A model generated the notes under the pieces. The model worked only from the letters and a program-made list of their open reading frames with translations, was not told the DNA's origin and ran no database searches. Shown in pieces: positions 5,909 through 12,486 of a stretch of 13,438 bases of DNA. The position numbers and the translations under genes are program-made. The stretch is from Syntrophales bacterium (GTDB taxonomy: Bacteria; Desulfobacterota; Syntrophia; Syntrophales; UBA2210). How positions within the stretch are numbered: position 1 is the stretch's first letter; the number at the start of each line of letters is the position of its first letter. The DNA lies in assembly GCA_030655735.1 (NCBI GenBank), contig JAUSPK010000040.1:1-13438 (forward strand), given 5' to 3'.

Positions 5909-7813
5909 ATGAAACGATCACACAAGATAGGGTGCATACTCTTCGCGGCGCTTGTACTGCTTGCCGCCGGATGCGCGAGGATTCCCGTGAGGGAAGTCCC
6001 TCGGCCCATTACCGAAGGTATGCAGGAGGGGGCAATCCGGACATTCAACAACGCCGAGGGGGAGTTCAAAGAGGGACGACTTGACAGGGCGATGGCGCTC
6101 TACGGAGACCTAATCGGGCGGTTTCCGTCAGGAAAGGTGGCATTTGCCTCTCACCTGAGAAGGGGAGAGATATTCGTCGCCCGCGGGCAGTACGCCCGGG
6201 CCATCAGAGAACTGGATCTCCTCCCCGGCGGATTTGAGGAAGATCCCCTGTATGCCGAGGCCCGTTACAATCTGGCACGTTCCCATTTCGGGCTGGGTGC
6301 GTACAGGACCTCGGAAGACATCATCGAAGGGCTCCTCCGGAAAAGGATCCCTCCTTATCTCAAGCCACAGATAGAGTCACTGACGGGCGACATCCTCGCG
6401 CAGGCGGGGAGGAGTGAGGAGGCGCTCAACTGGTACCTGAAATCTCTCAAGAGCGGGCCCGAGAAACAACTTGAAGTGTCCGTAAAAAAGAAGGCCGAGG
6501 CGATTATCATCACGGTCCTGTCCCTTGACCAGCTGGAGGAGACAGAGAAGAATTACCGGTGGGGATATCCCTCGGGGTATCTTCTCTATGGCCTCGCCAA
6601 GGCATCCTACCGTGCGAGGAATTTTGGCAAGGCACAGGAATACCTGGACCGGTTTCTCCTGGACAGGAAACATCCTCTGTTCGAGGAGGGGGAGGCCCTG
6701 GTCAGGAGGATAGCCGCCGCGAAACTGGTAAACCGCAATGCGATCGGGTGTGTTCTTCCCCTCACCGGAAGATATGCCTACTATGGCAACCGGGTACTTG
6801 ATGCCATTATTCTCGCCTCCGGGGTGTTCGATCCGGGGCAGAACAGCCCCATAGAACTCTTCATAGAAGACTCGAAGGGTGATCCCGCCACGGCCCGGGA
6901 AGCGGTCAGAAGGCTGGCCAAGGAGCATCATGTGATTGGTATCGTAGGCCCCCTTGGGAGCTCGGTTTCCCTGGAGGCGGCCGGAGAGGCCCAACAGCTG
7001 GGCGTCCCCATCATAACCCTGACCCAGAGAACAGATATCACTGAGACAGGGGAGTATGTCTTTCGAGACTTCCTTACCGGGAGTGCGCAGGCCCGCGCAC
7101 TCGTTTCCTATGCCATCCATAACCTCGGCATAAAGAATTTTGCCATCCTGCACCCAGGCGACCACTACGGAACGGAGATGATGCACCTTTTCTGGGATGA
7201 GGTGCTCGAGCAGGGGGGGCATATTCGGGGAGTGGAGACATACACCTCCGAGCAGACCGACTTCGGCAAGGAGATCAGGTCGCTGACCGGACTGAACTTT
7301 CCTGAAGAAGGGAAGGAGTCAGAGGAGAACCCGAAACCGGTCGTGGACTTTGACGCACTTTTTATCCCTGACTCCTATTCCGTTGTCAGTATGATAGCCC
7401 CGCAGCTGGTCTTCTACGACGTCATCGGCGTGCAGCTCCTGGGAACAAATATCTGGAATTCTCCGGAACTTCTGAAAAAGGACAGCGAATACCTCGAAGG
7501 AGCGGTCTTTACGGACTGCTTTTTTCTGAACAGCACCAGCCCCGAGGTCAGGTCCTTTATCAATCGTTTCTACGTCGCATGGGGGAGGGAGCCTGGGAAC
7601 GTGGAGGCACTTGCGTACGACGCAACAGACATAATGGTGAAGCTGATAGCGGGAGGCGATATAGAGATCCAAGAGGATCTAAGGGACGGTATCTCCCGGA
7701 TCGAGAACTATCCAGGCATAACGGGGACAACCTCGTTTTCTAAAGGACGAGACGCACAAAAACTCCTCCACATACTCATGGTGGTTGACAACGAGATTGT
7801 TCAGGTGCATTAG
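5909..7813 (+). CDS. LpoA/YraM-like lipoprotein: TPR region plus type I periplasmic-binding domain
   Basis: A 634-residue envelope protein. The N-terminus is a lipoprotein signal: basic start, hydrophobic core, then LLAAGC with Cys22 as the lipidated residue. Ala at +2 predicts outer-membrane sorting. Residues about 40-270 are helical TPR-like repeats (for example FKEGRLDRAMALYGDLI, YARAIRELD, GRSEEALNWYLKSL). From about 277 onward (IGCVLPLTGRYAYYG) it is a type I periplasmic-binding fold (Peripla_BP_6 type), with IVGPLGSSVSLEAAGEAQ and GVPIITLTQ strands. The same order, TPR then binding-protein fold, occurs in LpoA/YraM, the outer-membrane activator of penicillin-binding protein PBP1A; E. 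coli LpoA is of similar length. The role in peptidoglycan synthesis is inferred by architecture. An alternative is a branched-chain amino-acid-type sensor. No transporter permease genes are nearby, arguing against ABC import. Confidence 0.85.
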   Translation: MKRSHKIGCILFAALVLLAAGCARIPVREVPRPITEGMQEGAIRTFNNAEGEFKEGRLDRAMALYGDLIGRFPSGKVAFASHLRRGEIFVARGQYARAIRELDLLPGGFEEDPLYAEARYNLARSHFGLGAYRTSEDIIEGLLRKRIPPYLKPQIESLTGDILAQAGRSEEALNWYLKSLKSGPEKQLEVSVKKKAEAIIITVLSLDQLEETEKNYRWGYPSGYLLYGLAKASYRARNFGKAQEYLDRFLLDRKHPLFEEGEALVRRIAAAKLVNRNAIGCVLPLTGRYAYYGNRVLDAIILASGVFDPGQNSPIELFIEDSKGDPATAREAVRRLAKEHHVIGIVGPLGSSVSLEAAGEAQQLGVPIITLTQRTDITETGEYVFRDFLTGSAQARALVSYAIHNLGIKNFAILHPGDHYGTEMMHLFWDEVLEQGGHIRGVETYTSEQTDFGKEIRSLTGLNFPEEGKESEENPKPVVDFDALFIPDSYSVVSMIAPQLVFYDVIGVQLLGTNIWNSPELLKKDSEYLEGAVFTDCFFLNSTSPEVRSFINRFYVAWGREPGNVEALAYDATDIMVKLIAGGDIEIQEDLRDGISRIENYPGITGTTSFSKGRDAQKLLHILMVVDNEIVQVH

Positions 7814-7827
7814 TGCCAACGATACTC

Positions 7828-7931
7828 TGTCATTTCGGGGGAGTATTCACGACTGAGCGATAGTCCCCGCCAGGGGGGAATCTTAGATTTCACCCTAAAG
7901 GGTACTATAGCTCCCTGCGGTCGAAATGACA
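7828..7931. repeat. ~104-bp imperfect nested palindrome, MITE- or REP-like element
   Basis: Outer arms TGTCATTTCG (7828-7837) and CGAAATGACA (7922-7931) are a perfect 10-bp inverted repeat. Inside, 7855-7868 and 7900-7913 pair in 12 of 14 positions (GAGCGATAGTCCCC against the complement of GGGTACTATAGCTC). At the centre, 7872-7896 forms a further stem around AATCTTAGATT. The whole unit fills most of the gap between two convergent genes and has no coding capacity. From memory, sequences of the form GTCATTTCG...AAATCTTAGATTT...CGAAATGAC recur as dispersed palindromes in many bacterial genomes. It may also act as a bidirectional transcription terminator. The structure is certain; mobility or copy number cannot be judged from one copy. 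Confidence 0.75.
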
Positions 7932-7950
7932 TTTCATGATTGACATGATA

Positions 7951-8292
7951 TCAGGTTGGTTCCGCACCCGTCGGGATGAGGCACATGAAGCGAAATGTGC
8001 CTTCGCCCCTGTTTGTCAGGCAGTGTTCCTCACCGGGGGGTATAAAGACCGTATCCCCCTCCCCCACAGGGGTTTCAACCCCTTCGCTGTTTCTGGCTAC
8101 GGCCTGTCCCTTCAGGACGAATATCTCGTGCTCCCAGGGATGCTCGTGCAGGGGGCTGGACATCTCCGGCTCCAGGTCAAAGATCCTCATGATGAAATTG
8201 GGCGCACCTTCCCTCTCGCCTATGACGACCCTTTTTTTGACGCCCTTCATTATTTCAACAGCTTCCACGTCTTCATAATGCTTGATGATCAT
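7951..8292 (-). CDS. Single-domain cupin protein
   Basis: A 113-residue protein forming one complete cupin domain (PF07883 type). Motif 1 is HEHPWEHE, giving His49, His51 and Glu56 as likely metal ligands. Motif 2 fits G-x5-P-x-G-x2-H-x3-N exactly (Gly79, Pro85, Gly87, His90, Asn94). The intact ligand set implies a bound divalent metal. Small cupins can be isomerases, dioxygenases or sensors, so the function stays open. The start is set at the ATG at 8292, with AGAAAGG nine bases upstream; a TTG one codon earlier is less likely. The gene follows the cytidylate-kinase-like gene by 47 bases on the same strand and is the last gene before the palindromic element. The family call is secure. Confidence 0.92.
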   Translation of the reverse strand: MIIKHYEDVEAVEIMKGVKKRVVIGEREGAPNFIMRIFDLEPEMSSPLHEHPWEHEIFVLKGQAVARNSEGVETPVGEGDTVFIPPGEEHCLTNRGEGTFRFMCLIPTGAEPT

Positions 8293-8339
8293 CAATTCTT
8301 ACCTTTCTCAACACATCGTATTCGAGCCCGGCAGTCCGT

Positions 8340-9056
8340 CTATGCCACAGAGGCCGGCCTGACATCGTTTTTACGCCTTGAGAGAACCCCTTTGTGCTTC
8401 ACTGCCGATTTGATCATGCCGACAATCTGTTCCGTCTCCAAAAATTCCGTGTTTATGACGAGATCGTAATAGGCGGGATCTTCTATATCCACCTTGAAAT
8501 TCTTCTTCACCGAATCCCTGCGCTCGGCGTCTTTCAGGAGAACCTGCTGCCTTGCCTCCTCTTCGGTTATACCAGACTCCCGCATCATGTTTTGCACCCT
8601 CACATCAATGGGCGCAATAAACCGTACCCTCAGGGTCTTTTCCGGGGGAAGAATCAGATTGGCGCCCCTCCCGATAATAAGGGCACCCCCCTGCTCTCCT
8701 ATGGCGGCCACCACCTTTGTCAGGTGGCGCACATACTGGTCCGCCCGGAGAAAACGCGTCGTCTTGAGGTATAATATCCAGTTGTCGAGTGTGCTGCGTG
8801 TCTTTTCATCCAGATACGAGACAACCTTGTCGCTCATCCTGACGCTCTTTGCCACCTCGTGTATGATCTTGCCGTCTATGACATCAAGCTTGAGCTCCTG
8901 TGAGATTCGCAGGATCAGCTCATTGACGATACTCCCCGTTTCTCTTGCGATGGTTACGACAGGCGGGGCGGCTTCGTCTTTGCCCTTTCTTCTCTCTTTC
9001 GAGATTTCCCACTTCTTCACCTGCTCTTCGATAAAGCGGTCAAGGTCTGGACTCAT
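8340..9056 (-). CDS. Cytidylate kinase-like family protein with degenerate P-loop
   Basis: A 238-residue protein of the cytidylate-kinase-like family (PF13189), related to nucleoside monophosphate kinases. Family landmarks include TIARETGS at 35-42 in the P-loop position, the GALIIGRGANLIL segment at 124-136, RVRFIAPIDVRVQNMM, the lid-like DAERRDSVKKNF and the YDLVINTEFL strand. The P-loop lacks the GSGGRE pattern usual for the family (here GSIVNE), so nucleotide binding may be altered. The ATG at 9056 is preceded by AGGAGGG five bases upstream, which decides against an upstream in-frame start at 9113 that would add 19 atypical residues. The first 30 residues are charged and likely helical. 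It lies 92 bases downstream of the Gate-domain gene on the same strand. The role is unknown; kinase activity is not assured. Confidence 0.82.
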   Translation of the reverse strand: MSPDLDRFIEEQVKKWEISKERRKGKDEAAPPVVTIARETGSIVNELILRISQELKLDVIDGKIIHEVAKSVRMSDKVVSYLDEKTRSTLDNWILYLKTTRFLRADQYVRHLTKVVAAIGEQGGALIIGRGANLILPPEKTLRVRFIAPIDVRVQNMMRESGITEEEARQQVLLKDAERRDSVKKNFKVDIEDPAYYDLVINTEFLETEQIVGMIKSAVKHKGVLSRRKNDVRPASVA

Positions 9057-9061
9057 GGCTT

Positions 9062-9068
9062 CCCTCCT
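9062..9068 (-). promoter_or_regulatory. Ribosome binding site fixing the kinase-like protein start
   Basis: AGGAGGG on the minus strand, five bases before the ATG at 9056. It supports the shorter, 238-residue protein over a longer reading that begins at 9113. Confidence 0.7.
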
Positions 9069-9122
9069 CGGCGGTTGAATGTGAACCCCAAAAAACACTC
9101 CCTTTAGTATCACTGTGGGGCA

Positions 9123-9152
9123 AATGTATTACACTACCCGAGGGCCTGTCAA
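9123..9152 (-). promoter_or_regulatory. Candidate promoter for the cytidylate-kinase-like gene
   Basis: A perfect TTGACA -35 (9147-9152, minus strand) overlaps the stop codon of the upstream Gate-domain gene. A TACATT -10-like element lies 18 bases further (9123-9128); TAATAC at 15 bases is an alternative. It would give a leader of about 60 bases. Confidence 0.4.
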
Positions 9153-10099
9153 TACTTTTTCAGTTTTCTGAAGCTGCGCCACAGCGCAAGGAGACGCACG
9201 GCAACCATCGCCAGCACCAGGCGCGGGATCCACAGCCAGAACAGGCCGATACCGAAGGGAAGAAAGAGGGCGGGGTCTTCAATCATGGCATGGTTGATCC
9301 CGATGGAGAGGTGAAGGCTCTCCAGTTCTTCATCCGTGAGGTCTCCCTTCCCCGCCTCCTCGACAATAACCGCCCCGCCATAGGCAAGACCGAATAGAGC
9401 GGCGGCGATCCACAGGATGGCAACCCTCTCGCTCAGCCCCATAACCCTCAGGACGGGGGAAAGAAACCTGACGATATGATCTATCAATCCGAATACCTTG
9501 AGTATCTCCAGGACCGTCAGTACGCACAGTATGATGAAAAATATCGTGACGGCCAGCCCCCCCATCACCTGTCCCCACTGGATGACCATCTCCCCAAACG
9601 CCTGACTTGAGTGAAGGACGGCCGCCGCCGCAGTGTCGGCGGTGCCCGGTCCGGTCGCATCTACAAAGGGCGCTATTATAAGGACGGTAATAACGGCACA
9701 GGTGATTCGAAAGAGTGTGGCCTTGAGGATACCCATCCCCGACTTTCCCTGAACGATGCCCTCCTGGATCAAGTTGTGGGCTATGAGGAGAAAGACGGCT
9801 ATCAGGGTCATCTCCCCGATATTCAGGGGAAGAACCGCCATGGCGGCAATCCCGCCATATATGCCGGTCAGTAGCCCTATCAGCAGCGGGAGTGCGGCAA
9901 CGTCGGGGAGACTCAGAAATCCCATGACCGGTCGGATCACAAAGTCGATGCGCTCCATCCACCCGCTCCACGCGAGAAGCGCGGTCAGAAAGGAGACGGG
10001 AACGATGATCTTCATCATCCAGACAAACCCCCGCCACCCCTTGCCGATTCCCACGGTAAGGCCTAGCCTGAGCGTTTCGCCGTGTGTCTGATCGTTCAT
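9149..10099 (-). CDS. Nucleoside recognition (Gate) domain membrane protein
   Basis: A 316-residue polytopic inner-membrane protein with two copies of the nucleoside-recognition/Gate fold (PF07670), as in SpoIIM/YjiH-type and related proteins. Conserved-looking segments include LLTGIYGGIAAMAVLPL near residue 75, and LAYGGAVIVEEAGKG with SIGINHAMIEDPALFLPFG near residues 228-273. About eight hydrophobic segments are present and both halves look complete. The function of stand-alone Gate proteins is mostly unproven; nucleoside or ion transport has been proposed. The start is placed at the ATG 10097-10099, with AGGA nine bases upstream; an upstream TTG in frame would add seven residues. It sits 45 bases downstream of purU on the same strand, suggesting co-transcription. 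The domain call is confident; the substrate is unknown. Confidence 0.87.
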   Translation of the reverse strand: MNDQTHGETLRLGLTVGIGKGWRGFVWMMKIIVPVSFLTALLAWSGWMERIDFVIRPVMGFLSLPDVAALPLLIGLLTGIYGGIAAMAVLPLNIGEMTLIAVFLLIAHNLIQEGIVQGKSGMGILKATLFRITCAVITVLIIAPFVDATGPGTADTAAAAVLHSSQAFGEMVIQWGQVMGGLAVTIFFIILCVLTVLEILKVFGLIDHIVRFLSPVLRVMGLSERVAILWIAAALFGLAYGGAVIVEEAGKGDLTDEELESLHLSIGINHAMIEDPALFLPFGIGLFWLWIPRLVLAMVAVRLLALWRSFRKLKKY

Positions 10100-10144
10100 T
10101 AAACAAAGTCCTGCCGGCAACCAACGGATAGATGTGGGGGAAAA

Positions 10145-11002
10145 TCAATCAAAGATGATGGTCTTTGAGCCGTACACCAGTATCCGGTGTTCAAGATGGA
10201 GTCGGACCGCCTTCGAGAGGACCGTCCTCTCCAAGTCCTTCCCCTTGAGTTTCATAGTTTCCACCGAATCCTTGTGCGTGATCTGTATGACATCCTGTGC
10301 GATGATCGGCCCCTCGTCCAGTTTCTCCGTAACATAGTGACTGGTGGCACCGATGACCTTCACCCCCCTGTCATACGCCTGTTGGTAGGGACTCCCCCCC
10401 GCGAAGGCGGGGAGAAATGAATGGTGTATGTTGATGATCCTCCCGGGATACCGGGCGACAACGTCATCACTCAGTATCTGCATGTAACGGGCCAGAACGA
10501 TCAGATCGATCCCTTCCTTCTCCAATTCGGCAATCTCTTTTCCCTCCTGCTCTCTCCTGTTTTCCGACGTGATCGGATAATGCCGGTAGGGAAGGCCGAA
10601 GAGATCGGCCAGCGGCTCCATATCGGGGTGATTGCTGATCACCAGGGGTATCTGTGCCCTGAACTCCCCCATCCGGTGCCTCAGGATAAGGTCATGGAAG
10701 CAGTAGACATGCCGGGAGACGAAGATCGCCATCTTCGGCATATAATCGGAAAAGTGAATCGTCCATTTCATCCCGAACCTTTTCACAAGGGGGGCGATCG
10801 CGTCCTCCAACTCGTTCCGGGGAATGGCAAACCCCTCCATTTCCCACTCCACCCTCATGAACAGCATATTCTCTGGTTCAATCGAATACTGGTCCGCGTC
10901 CAGTATATTGCCGTTATGCTGAGCGATAAAACCGGATACCGCAGCCACAATCCCCTTCTGATCGGGGCAGGACAGCAGCAGTATGGCCGTTGTTCTTTCC
11001 AT
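10145..11002 (-). CDS. purU: Formyltetrahydrofolate deformylase
   Basis: A 285-residue enzyme that hydrolyses 10-formyltetrahydrofolate to tetrahydrofolate and formate, balancing the one-carbon pool and supplying formate. An N-terminal ACT domain spans about residues 1-80 (LLLSCPDQKGIVAAVSGFIA). A formyltransferase domain follows from about 88. The catalytic triad of this fold is visible as Asn191 and His193 (NIHHSFLPAF) and Asp229 (EKLDEGPII). The ACT domain and overall length separate it from PurN, which lacks ACT. The ATG at 11002 fits the family's usual N-terminus and has AGGAAAGG upstream; a much longer in-frame extension to 11395 runs antisense to the next gene and is discarded. The Gate-domain gene follows after 45 bases. 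ACT domains often bind amino acids such as glycine or methionine in regulation; this is family knowledge. Confidence 0.96.
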   Translation of the reverse strand: MERTTAILLLSCPDQKGIVAAVSGFIAQHNGNILDADQYSIEPENMLFMRVEWEMEGFAIPRNELEDAIAPLVKRFGMKWTIHFSDYMPKMAIFVSRHVYCFHDLILRHRMGEFRAQIPLVISNHPDMEPLADLFGLPYRHYPITSENRREQEGKEIAELEKEGIDLIVLARYMQILSDDVVARYPGRIINIHHSFLPAFAGGSPYQQAYDRGVKVIGATSHYVTEKLDEGPIIAQDVIQITHKDSVETMKLKGKDLERTVLSKAVRLHLEHRILVYGSKTIIFD

Positions 11003-11033
11003 CGGGTATAATCCTTTCCTGAAAGATTTTGTC

Positions 11034-11061
11034 CATATATGAAATCGGGCCTGCAAGTCAA
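11034..11061 (-). promoter_or_regulatory. Putative purU promoter
   Basis: On the minus strand TTGACT (11056-11061) is 16 bases from TATATG (11034-11039). The implied leader is about 25 bases. It sits back to back with the divergent plus-strand promoter, -35 to -35, seven bases apart. Confidence 0.4.
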
Positions 11062-11068
11062 GAAAGGT

Positions 11069-11096
11069 TTGCCAAAAGCGGGGGGTGTGATATAAC
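11069..11096 (+). promoter_or_regulatory. Putative promoter for the unknown gene-mdh-radical SAM operon
   Basis: TTGCCA (11069-11074) and TATAAC (11091-11096) each match the sigma70 consensus at five of six bases, with 16-base spacing. Transcription would start near 11103 and give a leader of about 40 bases before the preferred ATG at 11142. Confidence 0.5.
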
Positions 11097-11141
11097 GTCC
11101 CACAATTGACTGCCACTATGGCATATGAACGGGAGATACGG

Positions 11142-11537
11142 ATGAATCTGGTGGAAGAGACAGCCCTGCCCAACGGCCTGGTTATGCAGGTGTGGGACGG
11201 ATCGCGCACCATCGCCGCCGACACGACGAAGGTTGAATTGCGCATAACGATACCGGTTACGGTCACGAAAGAACAGTTCGGCGAGCCTGGAGATTTCCAG
11301 CGGGTCGTCGAGGTGTTCGGTTCGGAGATATTGTACGAACGCACAAAGGAGAGGGCCTTTGTCAACTCGCCCGCCAGCGGAAAGGTTTTTGACAAACTGC
11401 TGGAGGACTTCAGGAGAGACTCACTCCCCTACCTGTCGAGGGCCGACTTTCCCGCATGTTTTGTTCAATCGAAGCTTCGCGATATACTCCAGAACCCCTA
11501 CAAGTATCGTGACATCCCGCGAAAAAGGGATTCCTGA
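11142..11537 (+). CDS. Uncharacterised protein upstream of mdh
   Basis: A 131-residue soluble protein with no family I can name firmly. It begins MNLVEETALPNGLVMQVWDG, followed by an alternating polar/hydrophobic stretch (VELRITIPVTV) that suggests beta strands. The second half is helical and charged (FDKLLEDFRRDS, SKLRDILQNP). No cysteine cluster, signal peptide or membrane span is present; only one cysteine is seen. The ATG at 11142 is chosen because GGGAG (11131-11135) lies six bases upstream; an in-frame ATG at 11118 has no comparable site. It is 26 bases upstream of malate dehydrogenase and shares its strand, so it is probably translated from the same transcript. The intact frame, good ribosome site and promoter make it a real gene; its role is unknown. 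Confidence 0.8.
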   Translation: MNLVEETALPNGLVMQVWDGSRTIAADTTKVELRITIPVTVTKEQFGEPGDFQRVVEVFGSEILYERTKERAFVNSPASGKVFDKLLEDFRRDSLPYLSRADFPACFVQSKLRDILQNPYKYRDIPRKRDS

Positions 11538-11563
11538 AAATAAAAACTTGACGGAGCAATACC

Positions 11564-12484
11564 ATGAAGAGAAAGGTTTCTGTAATCGGAGCCGGTTTTG
11601 TGGGCACGATGACCGCCCAGAGAATCGTTGAGAAAAATCTGGCCGATGTCGTCCTGATCGATATCGTCGAGGGTCTCCCGCAGGGAAAGGCCCTCGACAT
11701 CATGCAGTCGGCGCCGATTGAGGGGTTCGTCAGCAGGATAACCGGATCGAACGACTTTGCCGATGCCGCGCATTCGGATATCGCGGTCTTTACCGCTGGC
11801 TTCCCCCGGACCCCGGGAATGAGCCGGGACGAGTTGGCCCTGAAGAACGGAGGGATCGTACAGTCCGTCGTGAAAGAGATCGCACGGCACGCCCCCGACT
11901 GCATCATCATCATGGTGACAAACCCCCTCGATGTGATGACACACCTCGCCTGGAGGACATCGGGGTTCCCAGCCCGGCGGGTCATGGGGATGGGGGGGGT
12001 GCTCGATACGGCACGGTACAGGGCCTTTTTGGCCGAAGAACTCGATGTGCCGGCAAGCGATATAGAGGCCATCGTGCTGGGAAGCCACGGGGACACCATG
12101 GTACCGGCAAACATCCATACCACCTCAAAGGGTATCCCCGTCAGCCAACTCATGGAAAAGGAAAAGCTCGACTCCATTATAGAGCGAACAAAGAAAGGCG
12201 GGGCCGAGATCGTCGGTCTGCTCAAGTCCGGCAGTGCCTGGCATGCCCCTTCATCCTCCGCGGTCGCCATGGTGGAGGCGATACTCAACGACAGCAAGAG
12301 GCTTCTGCCCGCTTCGGCATACCTGACGGGGCAGTACAACATCGAGGACATCTACATCGGCGTCCCAGTCAAGCTTGGCGGGGCCGGAATCGAAGAGATA
12401 CGCGAGATAGCCCTTTCGGATGAGGAGTTGAAAGGCCTGCGACAATCGGCGGAAGCGGTCCGGGAAACATTGAAGAAGATTTAA
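11564..12484 (+). CDS. mdh: Malate dehydrogenase (LDH-like type)
   Basis: A 306-residue NAD-dependent enzyme interconverting malate and oxaloacetate in the TCA cycle, of the LDH-like bacterial type. The Rossmann loop is GAGFVG (9-14), and Asp33 at the end of the second strand favours NAD. Substrate and catalytic residues are in place: Arg82 and Arg88 in PRTPGMSR, Asn120, Asp148 and Arg151 in GVLDTAR, and His175 in GSHGD. Arg at 82, rather than Gln, selects malate over lactate. Two local variants stand out: GFPRTPG where LARKPG is common, and Ser174 where Gly is usual. The ATG at 11564 opens the canonical N-terminus. The radical SAM gene starts two bases after its stop, so the two are tightly coupled; the unknown gene precedes it by 26 bases. 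Confidence 0.96.
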   Translation: MKRKVSVIGAGFVGTMTAQRIVEKNLADVVLIDIVEGLPQGKALDIMQSAPIEGFVSRITGSNDFADAAHSDIAVFTAGFPRTPGMSRDELALKNGGIVQSVVKEIARHAPDCIIIMVTNPLDVMTHLAWRTSGFPARRVMGMGGVLDTARYRAFLAEELDVPASDIEAIVLGSHGDTMVPANIHTTSKGIPVSQLMEKEKLDSIIERTKKGGAEIVGLLKSGSAWHAPSSSAVAMVEAILNDSKRLLPASAYLTGQYNIEDIYIGVPVKLGGAGIEEIREIALSDEELKGLRQSAEAVRETLKKI

Positions 12485-12486
12485 AG

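Noticed and set aside
7936..8469. Plus-strand open frame of 177 codons over the cupin gene
   Set aside because: The minus strand encodes an exact two-motif cupin; the plus-strand translation shows no family features and no ribosome site.
9057..9113. Longer start for the cytidylate-kinase-like protein
   Set aside because: The added 19 residues look like leader sequence and contain the strong AGGAGGG site that serves the internal ATG at 9056.
11003..11395. N-terminal extension of PurU to 416 residues
   Set aside because: The extra residues run antisense to the mdh-upstream gene and across its promoter. The ATG at 11002 gives the normal PurU length and ACT-domain start with a ribosome site.
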